This document shows, in pieces, positions 1 to 5,498 of a stretch of DNA of 5,694 nucleotides (position 1 is its first letter; each line of letters opens with the position of its first letter). The position numbers and the translations under genes were made by a program. This DNA comes from Caldisericota bacterium. GTDB lineage: Bacteria > Caldisericota > Caldisericia > Caldisericales > Caldisericaceae. The stretch covers positions 1-5,694 of the forward strand of contig DAOWNX010000064.1 of the NCBI GenBank assembly GCA_030642335.1. Reading direction: 5' to 3'. The notes under the pieces are model-generated. The model had not been told where the DNA came from and did not search any database. It saw only the letters and a list, made by a program, of their open reading frames with translations.

Positions 1-229
1 CTAAATTTTTTCCTTTTCCACTTCCATATCCGCCACTTTTATAGGCGACTGTGCTTAATTCTTCATTATTGTCAACTTGTTCTATGGATGCTAATTCATT
101 TGTTGAATTTCCATATGCAATATTTGTTGTATTGCTATCCAGAACGCTATTCAAATTAAAATTGGCTGTAATTCCAAGCATCATCACTGCGACAACTATT
201 AGAATAGCGATACTAATTTTCTTTTTCAT
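1..229 (-). CDS. Small exported or membrane-anchored Gly-rich protein, unknown function (partial, C-terminus off left edge)
   Basis: I do not recognise this gene. The frame starts at ATG 229-227 (minus strand) behind a perfect AGGAGG ribosome site (242-237, 7-nt spacer) and stays open for 76 codons to the window edge, so the C-terminus is missing. The protein opens with MKKK, then a hydrophobic run of about 17 residues (ISIAILIVVAVMMLGIT), which is a signal peptide or N-terminal anchor. No lipobox cysteine is visible. A polar Asn/Ser/Thr/Glu-rich segment follows (residues about 24-63), then a Gly/Ser/Lys stretch beginning SGGYGSGKGKNL at the break. The protein is therefore probably secreted or anchored outside the membrane. 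It is transcribed divergently from plsY. The opposite strand has a long frame over the same bases, but without a comparable ribosome site. That this is a real gene is fairly sure; its function is not inferable here. Confidence 0.75.
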   Translation of the reverse strand, partial: MKKKISIAILIVVAVMMLGITANFNLNSVLDSNTTNIAYGNSTNELASIEQVDNNEELSTVAYKSGGYGSGKGKNL

Positions 230-236
230 TTATTAA

Positions 237-242
237 CCTCCT
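237..242 (-). promoter_or_regulatory. Ribosome binding site AGGAGG of the left minus-strand gene
   Basis: Reading leftward, AGGAGG lies 7 nt before the ATG at 229. This full-consensus Shine-Dalgarno sequence is the main reason to prefer the minus-strand frame over the overlapping plus-strand one. Confidence 0.8.
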
Positions 243-256
243 ATTTGTTAATCAAT

Positions 257-270
257 CTTATTATAATAAG
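257..270. promoter_or_regulatory. Perfect 14-bp palindrome CTTATTATAATAAG with -10-like box for the left gene
   Basis: The 14 bases equal their own reverse complement. On the minus strand the palindrome holds TATAAT (265-260), which would place transcription initiation near 253, about 24 nt before the ATG at 229 and just upstream of its ribosome site. No good -35 box is seen at 16-18 nt, so the promoter call rests on the -10 and its position. The symmetry would also suit a dimeric regulator, although AT-only palindromes arise easily in AT-rich spacers. Confidence 0.35.
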
Positions 271-325
271 CAAATGTGAAGAAATTATGAAATTGATATA
301 TCTCTTTTGGATAAAATATTGAGAT

Positions 326-353
326 TTGACAGCGCAGGATTGTGAAGTAAAAT
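326..353 (+). promoter_or_regulatory. Sigma-70-type promoter for the plsY-like gene
   Basis: A consensus -35 TTGACA (326-331) is separated by 16 nt from TAAAAT (348-353), a 5/6 match to the -10 consensus. Initiation would be near 360, giving a leader of about 68 nt before the ATG at 428. This is the best promoter in the divergent spacer and points only toward plsY. Confidence 0.65.
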
Positions 354-372
354 TAATAGTGAGGTAGAGCTT

Positions 373-435
373 ATGTGTAAAGCTAACATAATACAAATGT
401 TTTTTGTTTTAGATTGGAGAAGAGGCAATGAATAG
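373..435 (+). CDS. Possible 20-codon leader ORF overlapping the plsY start
   Basis: An ATG at 373 opens 20 codons (beginning MCKANIIQ) and stops with TAG at 433-435, 8 nt inside the plsY frame, an arrangement typical of translational coupling. GAGG (361-364) lies 8 nt upstream but would be at the extreme 5' end of the transcript if the predicted start near 360 is right. The ATG sits in the loop of a small inverted repeat (368-372/380-384). There is no homology signal to lean on, and a frame this short can occur by chance. Confidence 0.22.
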   Translation: MCKANIIQMFFVLDWRRGNE

Positions 436-1069
436 CAGCCTATATATTGCTTTTATCCTTTTTTCTTATTTACTTGGCGCTGTTAACTTCGCTATAATAT
501 TTACTTCTTTAAAACTTAACATTGATATAAGAAATCTTGGTGACCACAACCCGGGTGCAACAAATGTTTATCTCAATGTCAATAAAAGAATAGGTATTTT
601 AGTTAGCATTTTAGACGGGTTAAAGGGTTTTGTCCCTCTTGTTTTTGCAAGAAAGGTTGGTGCTCCAAGTGCCATTCTTCTTGTTATTAGTGCAGCTGTT
701 ATTTTGGGTCATGATTATCCAGTTTTTTATCATTTTAGTGGAGGCACTGGGATTTCTACTACAGTAGGTGCTGCACTATTTTTTGCACCGAAAGAGTCCT
801 TTATGGTATTGCTTTTTGCTGCTGTAATTATTTATTCTCTTCGTTTTCTAAAAAATAAGAGAAGTAGCAGTTTTTCTCCCCTGGAGACAGGGGAAGCCAT
901 TGGTTACGTGTGTTTTCTTTTATTCATATTAACTCCCAATACACCTAATGTAGTTAAAATGTTTTACTTTTTAGCGGTTTTAATTGTTGTAATAAGAAGA
1001 TTTGATAGGGTGAAACAGTTATTTAATCGAAACAATATAGATTATAACCAGGAACAATCTATTAAATAA
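428..1069 (+). CDS. PlsY-family glycerol-3-phosphate acyltransferase-like membrane protein (divergent active site)
   Basis: The 213-residue length and several hydrophobic segments (about 4-28, 54-74, 78-96, 110-140 and 158-190) match PlsY, the membrane enzyme that acylates glycerol-3-phosphate from acyl-phosphate in the first step of phospholipid synthesis. Family motifs are recognisable: NPGATN (41-46), DGLKG (63-67), GHDYPVF (94-100) and a glycine loop FSGGTG (103-108). Residues that are normally conserved differ, however. GSGN is GDHN, the Arg after GATNVL is Leu49, the loop FKGGKG has lost both lysines, and the C-terminal His/Asn motif appears as RRFDRV (190-195). Function may therefore be altered. 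Translation starts at ATG 428 behind GGAGA (416-420). The gene has its own promoter and is separated from efp by a probable terminator. I am sure of the family but not of the activity, so I leave the symbol blank. Confidence 0.85.
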   Translation: MNSSLYIAFILFSYLLGAVNFAIIFTSLKLNIDIRNLGDHNPGATNVYLNVNKRIGILVSILDGLKGFVPLVFARKVGAPSAILLVISAAVILGHDYPVFYHFSGGTGISTTVGAALFFAPKESFMVLLFAAVIIYSLRFLKNKRSSSFSPLETGEAIGYVCFLLFILTPNTPNVVKMFYFLAVLIVVIRRFDRVKQLFNRNNIDYNQEQSIK

Positions 1070-1106
1070 AAGAATTCGTTTGACTTTTAGTTGATGTGAT
1101 TCTTTT
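1068..1106 (+). terminator. Weak AT-rich inverted repeat with T-tract after plsY
   Basis: AAAAGAAT (1068-1075) can pair with ATTCTTTT (1099-1106), continuing into T's up to 1110. The stem is almost all A-T and the loop is 23 nt, so on its own it is a poor terminator. It may cooperate with the GC-richer hairpin immediately downstream. Confidence 0.25.
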
Positions 1107-1109
1107 TTT

Positions 1110-1140
1110 TGGACTTTCGTCCACTGTTATTTGTTTTTCT
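1110..1140 (+). terminator. Probable intrinsic terminator of plsY
   Basis: TGGAC (1110-1114) and GTCCA (1119-1123) form a 5-bp stem with a TTTC tetraloop, followed by a T-rich stretch (1126-1140, continuing to 1148). It lies about 40 nt after the plsY stop and before the next promoter, where a terminator is expected. The stem is short and the T-tract is interrupted, so strength is uncertain. Confidence 0.45.
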
Positions 1141-1149
1141 AATTTTTTC

Positions 1150-1163
1150 TTTCGTTGACGAAA
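1150..1163. promoter_or_regulatory. Dyad TTTCGT-TG-ACGAAA overlapping the efp -35 box
   Basis: Two 6-bp arms (1150-1155 and 1158-1163) are separated by TG. The -35 hexamer TTGACG (1155-1160) lies inside the dyad. This is the position of a classical repressor operator, but no regulator gene is present in the window and no known operator consensus is recognised. Confidence 0.3.
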
Positions 1164-1182
1164 TACTACTTTTTGCTATTAT
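1155..1182 (+). promoter_or_regulatory. Sigma-70-type promoter of the efp-tlyA operon
   Basis: TTGACG (1155-1160, 5/6) and TATTAT (1177-1182, 5/6) are separated by 16 nt. Initiation is predicted near 1189, about 29 nt before the GTG start of efp, just ahead of a consensus ribosome site. No comparable promoter or any terminator was seen further downstream, so it probably drives all seven genes. Confidence 0.6.
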
Positions 1183-1206
1183 TTATAGAGATACTAAATG
1201 CTTGTG

Positions 1207-1212
1207 AGGAGG
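1207..1212 (+). promoter_or_regulatory. Ribosome binding site AGGAGG fixing the GTG start of efp
   Basis: A full AGGAGG ends 5 nt before GTG 1218. The longer frame upstream to 1155 would translate through the predicted promoter and the ribosome site, so this site settles the start at 1218. Confidence 0.85.
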
Positions 1213-1217
1213 ATGAT

Positions 1218-1781
1218 GTGATTCCAGCAAATGATTTAAGAACAGGAATAACGTTTGAGATGGACGGAGGGATTTATGTGGTTATTTCTTTTCAGCATAT
1301 AAAGCCAGGGAAAGGTTCTCCTTTTGTTCGAGTAAAAATTAAAAATTTGGATACGGGTAACATTGCAGAGAAGACATTTAGGCCAGAAGAAAAATTTAAA
1401 AAAGCTTTTCTTGAGAGGAAAAAAATGCAATATCTCTATAGAGAAGGGAAGAATTATGTATTTATGGACCTTGAAACATACGATCAGGTATCGATTTCCC
1501 CGGATAATGTGGGTGATGCTGCATACTTTCTTAAAGATAATTTAGAGTTAACAATAGTATTTTATAAAGATAGACCGGTATCTGTTGACCTCCCTACATT
1601 TGTTGAGCTTAAAATAACTCACGCTGAACCTAGCGTGAGAGGAGATACGGCTACTACTGCAATGCGGCAAGTTGTTCTAGAGTCGGGGTATAAATTAAAT
1701 GTTCCCTTATTTGTTAATGAGGGAGACTTAATAAAGGTGGATACTCGAACAGGTGAGTATCTCGAAAGGGTGAACAAATGA
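1218..1781 (+). CDS. efp: Translation elongation factor P
   Basis: EF-P binds between the ribosomal P and E sites and promotes peptide bond formation at polyproline stretches. From GTG 1218 the product has 187 residues, the usual EF-P length, and begins MIPANDLRTG as expected. The N-terminal KOW-like domain (about 1-60) carries the loop KPGKGSPF with Lys32 at the tip, the position modified in many bacteria. An OB domain follows (about 65-125), then the C-terminal OB domain ending in the characteristic NVPLFVNEGD and IKVDTRTGEYLER. No lysine-modifying enzyme gene (epmA/epmB type) is seen in this window. It is the first gene of the operon, and its TGA overlaps the next ATG by 4 nt (ATGA), implying translational coupling. 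Identification is secure. Confidence 0.96.
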   Translation: MIPANDLRTGITFEMDGGIYVVISFQHIKPGKGSPFVRVKIKNLDTGNIAEKTFRPEEKFKKAFLERKKMQYLYREGKNYVFMDLETYDQVSISPDNVGDAAYFLKDNLELTIVFYKDRPVSVDLPTFVELKITHAEPSVRGDTATTAMRQVVLESGYKLNVPLFVNEGDLIKVDTRTGEYLERVNK

Positions 1782-2113
1782 GCAAAATTATTATTACAGA
1801 TGAAGCGATTGAAACTACCATTCTTAATGCTACGCTGAGCGTGGACGGCGTATTAGATTCCTGGAAAGGTATGGAGGAATATATCCCCTATTTTAATAAA
1901 GACAAGAAACATTCTCATGGCATTGACTTTATTCTCAAAAAAGATGTAATAAAGGTAAACATATTTGTTACTGTAGCGTATGGAGCAGATTTAAGAAAAG
2001 TGGGAAAGGCGATTCAAGATAAAGTAAAAGCACAGATTGAAAACATGACTCCATATAAATTATCTACGATAGTCGTTTTTATTGAAGATATTAAGTATGA
2101 AGAGCAGGAGTAA
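1778..2113 (+). CDS. Asp23/Gls24 family envelope stress-type protein
   Basis: This 111-residue soluble protein belongs to the Asp23/Gls24 (DUF322) family. It shows the N-terminal beta strand and helix (IIITDEAIETTILNATLSVDGV), a central strand pair (VIKVNIFVTVAYGADL, about 57-72), and the helix KVGKAIQDKVKAQIENM leading to TIVVFIEDI. Family members are linked to cell-envelope homeostasis in Gram-positives (Asp23 is membrane-tethered by a partner in Staphylococcus), but the biochemical role is unsettled. A copy beside efp and nusB is common in Firmicutes-type genomes (the YqhY position in Bacillus). ATG 1778 overlaps the efp stop. A run of charged residues (NKDKKHSHG, 40-48) sits in the middle loop. 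There is no signal peptide or membrane segment. The family call is good; the function is inferred only from relatives. Confidence 0.88.
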   Translation: MSKIIITDEAIETTILNATLSVDGVLDSWKGMEEYIPYFNKDKKHSHGIDFILKKDVIKVNIFVTVAYGADLRKVGKAIQDKVKAQIENMTPYKLSTIVVFIEDIKYEEQE

Positions 2114-2510
2114 AGCGCGGGAGATAGCATTTAAAGTGTTTTTTGCTGTTGACAGAGGAGGGAGTAGCATTCCAGATGCGTTTTCCTTGTTTCAATATGA
2201 ACCGCCCGTTGTGTTAGAGTATTCTCTTCGCTTAGTGAATGGCGTACTTAAGTATCTAGATGCGATTGATAAAATTATAGAAGGTAGTTTGAAAAATTGG
2301 GAATTTGATAGGGTATCTGTACCTGATAAAGAAATTTTAAGGCTTGCACTTTTTGAGATAGATTATGTCGATGAAGTTGATGATGGAGTGGTTGTATATG
2401 AAGCTGTTGAGATTGCAAAAAAGTACGGCACGGATAAATCTTCTAATTTTGTCAATGGCATACTCCGTGAGATATTAAGAGGGAGAAAGAGTGAACTTAA
2501 AGAGACTTGA
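2097..2510 (+). CDS. nusB: Transcription antitermination factor NusB
   Basis: NusB pairs with NusE (ribosomal protein S10) at boxA sequences to form the rRNA antitermination complex. The 137-residue product has the basic N-terminus MKSRSKAREIAFKVFF (boxA RNA contact region) and the conserved C-terminal half: KNWEFDRV, DKEILRLALFEI (about 78-88), YEAVEIAKKYG (101-111) and SSNFVNGILREI (115-126). Length and all-helical character fit. I chose ATG 2097 because homologues start with this basic stretch. A TTG at 2082 would add five residues and has no ribosome site. GAAG (2084-2087) is a weak ribosome site for 2097, so translation probably depends on coupling: the gene begins 17 nt inside the Asp23 gene. 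Confidence 0.93.
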   Translation: MKSRSKAREIAFKVFFAVDRGGSSIPDAFSLFQYEPPVVLEYSLRLVNGVLKYLDAIDKIIEGSLKNWEFDRVSVPDKEILRLALFEIDYVDEVDDGVVVYEAVEIAKKYGTDKSSNFVNGILREILRGRKSELKET

Positions 2511-2766
2511 AGCACGAGTATCTGGTTTTGTACAAGGAGTTGGTTTTCGACATTTTGTGAAAAGAAATGCAAATATGCTAAATCTTGTTGGATATGTTGA
2601 AAATCTACGTGATGGTTTTGTCCAAGTAGTGGCTGAGGGAGAAGAAAATAACCTTGTTAAATTTCTTGATATATTAAGAAAAGGTAATTCGTTTTCTCTT
2701 GTAAAGAATGTGGATTATAATTTTTCTGACCCTTTGGGAGAATTTTCAGTGTTTGAAATATATTAG
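2491..2766 (+). CDS. acyP: Acylphosphatase
   Basis: Acylphosphatases hydrolyse carboxyl-phosphate bonds of small acyl phosphates. The 91-residue product is family-typical. The phosphate-binding loop SGFVQGVGFRHF (11-22) includes the catalytic Arg20, and GYVENLRDGFVQVVAEG (34-50) includes the catalytic Asn38. Both key residues are present, so an active enzyme is expected. The start is GTG 2491, preceded by a purine-rich ribosome site (GAGGGAG, 2479-2485), 20 nt inside nusB. The stop codon TAG is embedded in the ribosome site of ispA. The position between nusB and ispA is notable because many genomes have xseA/xseB there. A link to acyl-phosphate, the substrate of PlsY encoded nearby, is tempting but only inference. 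Confidence 0.94.
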   Translation: MNLKRLEARVSGFVQGVGFRHFVKRNANMLNLVGYVENLRDGFVQVVAEGEENNLVKFLDILRKGNSFSLVKNVDYNFSDPLGEFSVFEIY

Positions 2767-2770
2767 GAGG
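2765..2770 (+). promoter_or_regulatory. Ribosome binding site AGGAGG of ispA
   Basis: AGGAGG overlaps the acylphosphatase stop codon and lies 5 nt before ATG 2776. An out-of-frame ATG at 2771 is too close to use. It is the only full-consensus ribosome site inside the operon, suggesting that ispA translation is initiated strongly and independently. Confidence 0.75.
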
Positions 2771-2775
2771 ATGCT

Positions 2776-3666
2776 ATGAATTTAGAAGAGTATCTTAAAG
2801 AAAAAAGAGAACTTATTGATTCAGCGATTACTGCTATGGTTGAACCGCTGAAAGGCAGCTCTGTGTTATATGCAGCAGCGTCTTATAGCTTAATACCAGG
2901 CGGAAAGAGGTTGAGGCCTATTCTTATGCTTTCTGCTTATAATGCCATTAAGGGTAAAGAAGAACCTATTATTCCTTTTGCATGTGCTATTGAAATGGTA
3001 CATACCTATTCATTGGTTCACGATGATCTTCCCATTATAGATAATAGCGATTTACGTAGAGGTAGATCAACTACTCACAAAGTGTATGGTAGCGATATGG
3101 CGCTTCTTGCTGGTGATGCACTTCTGTTATTTGCTTTTGAGATTATTTCTAACCGATTACACCTGGGAAAATTTAGAGAAAGTGCTCTTTTAGCAGTTAT
3201 ACATGAATTTGGGGTTGCAACGGGTATACGAGGATTAGTCGGTGGTCAGGTGATGGATATAGTATCAAGCAGTATGAGCAGCATTGATAAAGAGACAATA
3301 CTTTATATCGAGGAGAAGAAAACAGCTTCTCTTATTTCGCTTGCATTAAGAACAGCAGGTATTCTTGGCGAGGTAGGAGAGGAAGAACTTAAGGCTCTTA
3401 CCGATTTCAGCTTAGAATTTGGAGTGAGTTATCAAATTATAGATGATATCTTAGATACAATCTCTTCACCTGAGGTGCTGGGAAAGGATACAGGACAGGA
3501 TAAGAAAAACAGAAGAGCAACGTTTGTTGCGTTATATGGTGTGCAGGAAGCTAAAAAAATGGCGAATGAGTTTGTACAAAAAGGCATTGGTTTTCTTGAA
3601 CCCTTTGGTGAGAAATACAAAATTTTAGCAGATATTGCTGAATATACTCTTCAGAGAATTAAATAG
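2776..3666 (+). CDS. ispA: Short-chain polyprenyl diphosphate synthase (farnesyl diphosphate synthase type)
   Basis: This enzyme condenses isopentenyl diphosphate with allylic diphosphates to make FPP (possibly GGPP), the precursor of undecaprenyl and quinone chains. The 296 residues carry PGGKRLRP (41-48, IPP binding), the first Asp-rich motif DDLPIID (83-89) with the two-residue insertion usual in bacterial type II enzymes, and RRGRSTTH (94-101). They also carry GGQVMDI (156-162) and the second Asp-rich motif DDILD (223-227), followed by GKDTGQDKKNRRATF (236-250). The residues before the first Asp motif (Y78, S79 in TYSLVHDD) match FPP synthases such as E. coli IspA, which favours C15 product, although chain length cannot be proved by reading. 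The TAG overlaps the GTG of dxs by one base, keeping the two isoprenoid genes coupled. Confidence 0.95.
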   Translation: MNLEEYLKEKRELIDSAITAMVEPLKGSSVLYAAASYSLIPGGKRLRPILMLSAYNAIKGKEEPIIPFACAIEMVHTYSLVHDDLPIIDNSDLRRGRSTTHKVYGSDMALLAGDALLLFAFEIISNRLHLGKFRESALLAVIHEFGVATGIRGLVGGQVMDIVSSSMSSIDKETILYIEEKKTASLISLALRTAGILGEVGEEELKALTDFSLEFGVSYQIIDDILDTISSPEVLGKDTGQDKKNRRATFVALYGVQEAKKMANEFVQKGIGFLEPFGEKYKILADIAEYTLQRIK

Positions 3667-5498
3667 TGAGTAAAATTCTTGATTCTATAAATTTACCAGA
3701 TGATATTAAAAAGCTTTCTTACAAGGAACTGGATATACTTTCTGACGAGATAAGAGAGTTTATTTTAAAGGTTGTTTCTCGTACAGGGGGGCATCTTTCT
3801 TCTAATCTTGGCACGGTAGAACTTACACTTGCTCTTTATAAGGTATTTGATTTTTCAAAAGATAAATTAGTTTTTGATGTAAGTCATCAATCATATACGC
3901 ATAAAATCATCACAGGGAGAAAAGATCAATTTTCTACGCTAAGGCAGTATAAAGGAATAAGCGGCTATACAAATCCAGAAGAAAGTTTATTTGATACGTT
4001 TATAGCTGGGCATTCTTCTACATCTTTGCCGCTTGCACTTGGTTTTGTCATAGCGAGAGAATTTAAAAAGAAAGACTATGAAATCATCTCTCTTATTGGT
4101 GATGGTGCTTTTACAGCAGGCGAAGCATATGAAGGATTGAATAATCTTGGAAAAATGGGGAAAAAAGTAATCATTGTGTTAAATGACAATGAAATGTCTA
4201 TATCTAAGAATGTTGGAGCGCTTTCGGAATATTTATCTCGTATGCGTTCCTCATCTTTTTATCAATCTCTTAAGATGAAGTTGCCCAGAACCTCATTGGG
4301 AAGAAAAGTTAAACTGTCAATAAAAGATCTATTTTTACCTACTGTTTTTTTTGAAGAGCTAGGTTTTACTTATCTTGGCCCTGTTGATGGGCATGATATG
4401 CAAAAACTTGTTGAAACATTTCGAGGAACAAAGAATATTCCATACCCTATTGTTGTACATGTAGTTACAAGAAAAGGTAAAGGATACAGTCATGCTGAAG
4501 AGAATTCAACAAAATTTCATAGCACTCCTCCGTTTGAGGTAAAAACGGGAATTCGCAAGAATATAATTTCTCAAAAGACATTTTCAGAATTATTTGGAGA
4601 AGCACTTGTCAAAGAGAGTAAAAAGGATAAAAGGATATTTACTATTACTGCCGCCATGTCGGATGGGACTAAAACAAATTTAATAAAAGATTTATTTTCT
4701 GAGAGATTTATGGATGTAGGTATTGCAGAGCAGTGTGCAGTGACTGCTGCTGCTGGGATGGCAAAAGAAGGATTGAAACCTGTTGTTGCCATTTATTCGA
4801 CATTTTTGCAGCGTGCTTATGATCAATTAGTGCATGACGTTGGGATTTTAAATTTACCTGTTGTATTTGCTCTGGATAGAGCAGGAATTGTATCTTCTGA
4901 CGGGCCTACCCACCAGGGTGTTTTTGATCTTTCTTATATGCGTACTATTCCAGGTTTTGTTGTAATGGCACCACGTGATGGAGAAGAGTTGAAGGCAATG
5001 TTGCATTTTTCTTTGCAATTAAATTGTCCTTCTTCTATCAGATATCCTAAAGATTATGTGCCTAAGGCATTATTGCCGGTAAAACCTATTAAATTGGGCA
5101 AAGGAGAGCTTATTTACAAAGGAGAGGATCTTCTCATTGTATCTATTGGTGCAATGTTTTATGAGGCACTTCGTGCACGAGAGGCATTAGAAAAAATGGG
5201 TATTTCTACAGGACTTATTAATGCTCGTTTTGCGAAACCGGTGGACGAGAAACTTATTTTGAAGGAAGCTAAAAAATCAAGAAAGGTAATTACCATTGAG
5301 GATAATTCTGTAAAAGGCGGTTTTGGCTCTGCAATAAGCGAACTTCTTTCTAAAGAAGGAATAGAAGTACGCATCGTGGGAATAGAAGATTTTTTTCCCG
5401 AGCAAGGTGAACGAAAGTTTCTTATGAACAAATATGGTTTAAGTGCAGAACATATCGTTAAGGTTGGAGAAAAATTTGTCAAAGAAAAGAATCGATGA
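3666..5498 (+). CDS. dxs: 1-deoxy-D-xylulose-5-phosphate synthase
   Basis: Dxs joins pyruvate and glyceraldehyde-3-phosphate using thiamine diphosphate, the first step of the MEP isoprenoid pathway and of thiamine and pyridoxal precursor supply. The 610 residues fit the family. Domain I has GGHLSSNLGT with catalytic His43, DVSHQSYTHKIITGR (71-85), GHSSTS (115-120) and the thiamine/Mg motif GDGAFTAG (145-152) to NDNEMSIS (173-180). Domain II has GIAEQCAVT with Glu355, the residue expected to activate the cofactor, then Tyr385, DRAG (404-407) and DGPTHQG (412-418). Domain III runs from about 475 with INARFAKPVD (518-527) and GGFGSAISELL (551-561). The usual EQHAVT motif reads EQCAVT (Cys357). 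The start is GTG 3666, matching the homologous N-terminus; no strong ribosome site is visible, so coupling to ispA is likely. Identification is secure. Confidence 0.97.
   Translation: MSKILDSINLPDDIKKLSYKELDILSDEIREFILKVVSRTGGHLSSNLGTVELTLALYKVFDFSKDKLVFDVSHQSYTHKIITGRKDQFSTLRQYKGISGYTNPEESLFDTFIAGHSSTSLPLALGFVIAREFKKKDYEIISLIGDGAFTAGEAYEGLNNLGKMGKKVIIVLNDNEMSISKNVGALSEYLSRMRSSSFYQSLKMKLPRTSLGRKVKLSIKDLFLPTVFFEELGFTYLGPVDGHDMQKLVETFRGTKNIPYPIVVHVVTRKGKGYSHAEENSTKFHSTPPFEVKTGIRKNIISQKTFSELFGEALVKESKKDKRIFTITAAMSDGTKTNLIKDLFSERFMDVGIAEQCAVTAAAGMAKEGLKPVVAIYSTFLQRAYDQLVHDVGILNLPVVFALDRAGIVSSDGPTHQGVFDLSYMRTIPGFVVMAPRDGEELKAMLHFSLQLNCPSSIRYPKDYVPKALLPVKPIKLGKGELIYKGEDLLIVSIGAMFYEALRAREALEKMGISTGLINARFAKPVDEKLILKEAKKSRKVITIEDNSVKGGFGSAISELLSKEGIEVRIVGIEDFFPEQGERKFLMNKYGLSAEHIVKVGEKFVKEKNR

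Noticed and set aside
51..236. Plus-strand open frame of 61 codons opposite the left minus-strand gene
   Set aside because: It starts at GTG without a ribosome site, and the opposite strand has AGGAGG, an ATG and a signal-type N-terminus. It is best explained as antisense shadow.
373..435. N-terminus MCKAN of the leader ORF recalls the start of CooT-type small nickel-binding proteins
   Set aside because: The frame is only 20 codons, about a third of that family's length, and the resemblance is confined to a few residues. Chance is the better explanation.
1070..1217. Riboswitch or T-box in the plsY-efp spacer
   Set aside because: The spacer is fully accounted for by terminator-like repeats and a promoter. 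The predicted leader after the promoter is only about 29 nt, too short for a known riboswitch class.
1363..1545. Alternative plus-strand frame of 60 codons within efp
   Set aside because: It overlaps conserved EF-P coding sequence, with no ribosome site and no recognisable motif.
2082..2096. TTG at 2082 as an upstream start of nusB
   Set aside because: There is no ribosome site before it, and the five added residues are not typical of NusB. ATG 2097 gives the expected basic N-terminus.
5159..5482. Minus-strand open frame of 107 codons inside dxs
   Set aside because: It lies wholly within the conserved C-terminal domain of Dxs, has a composition typical of an antisense frame (Ser/Pro/Phe-rich) and has no family features.
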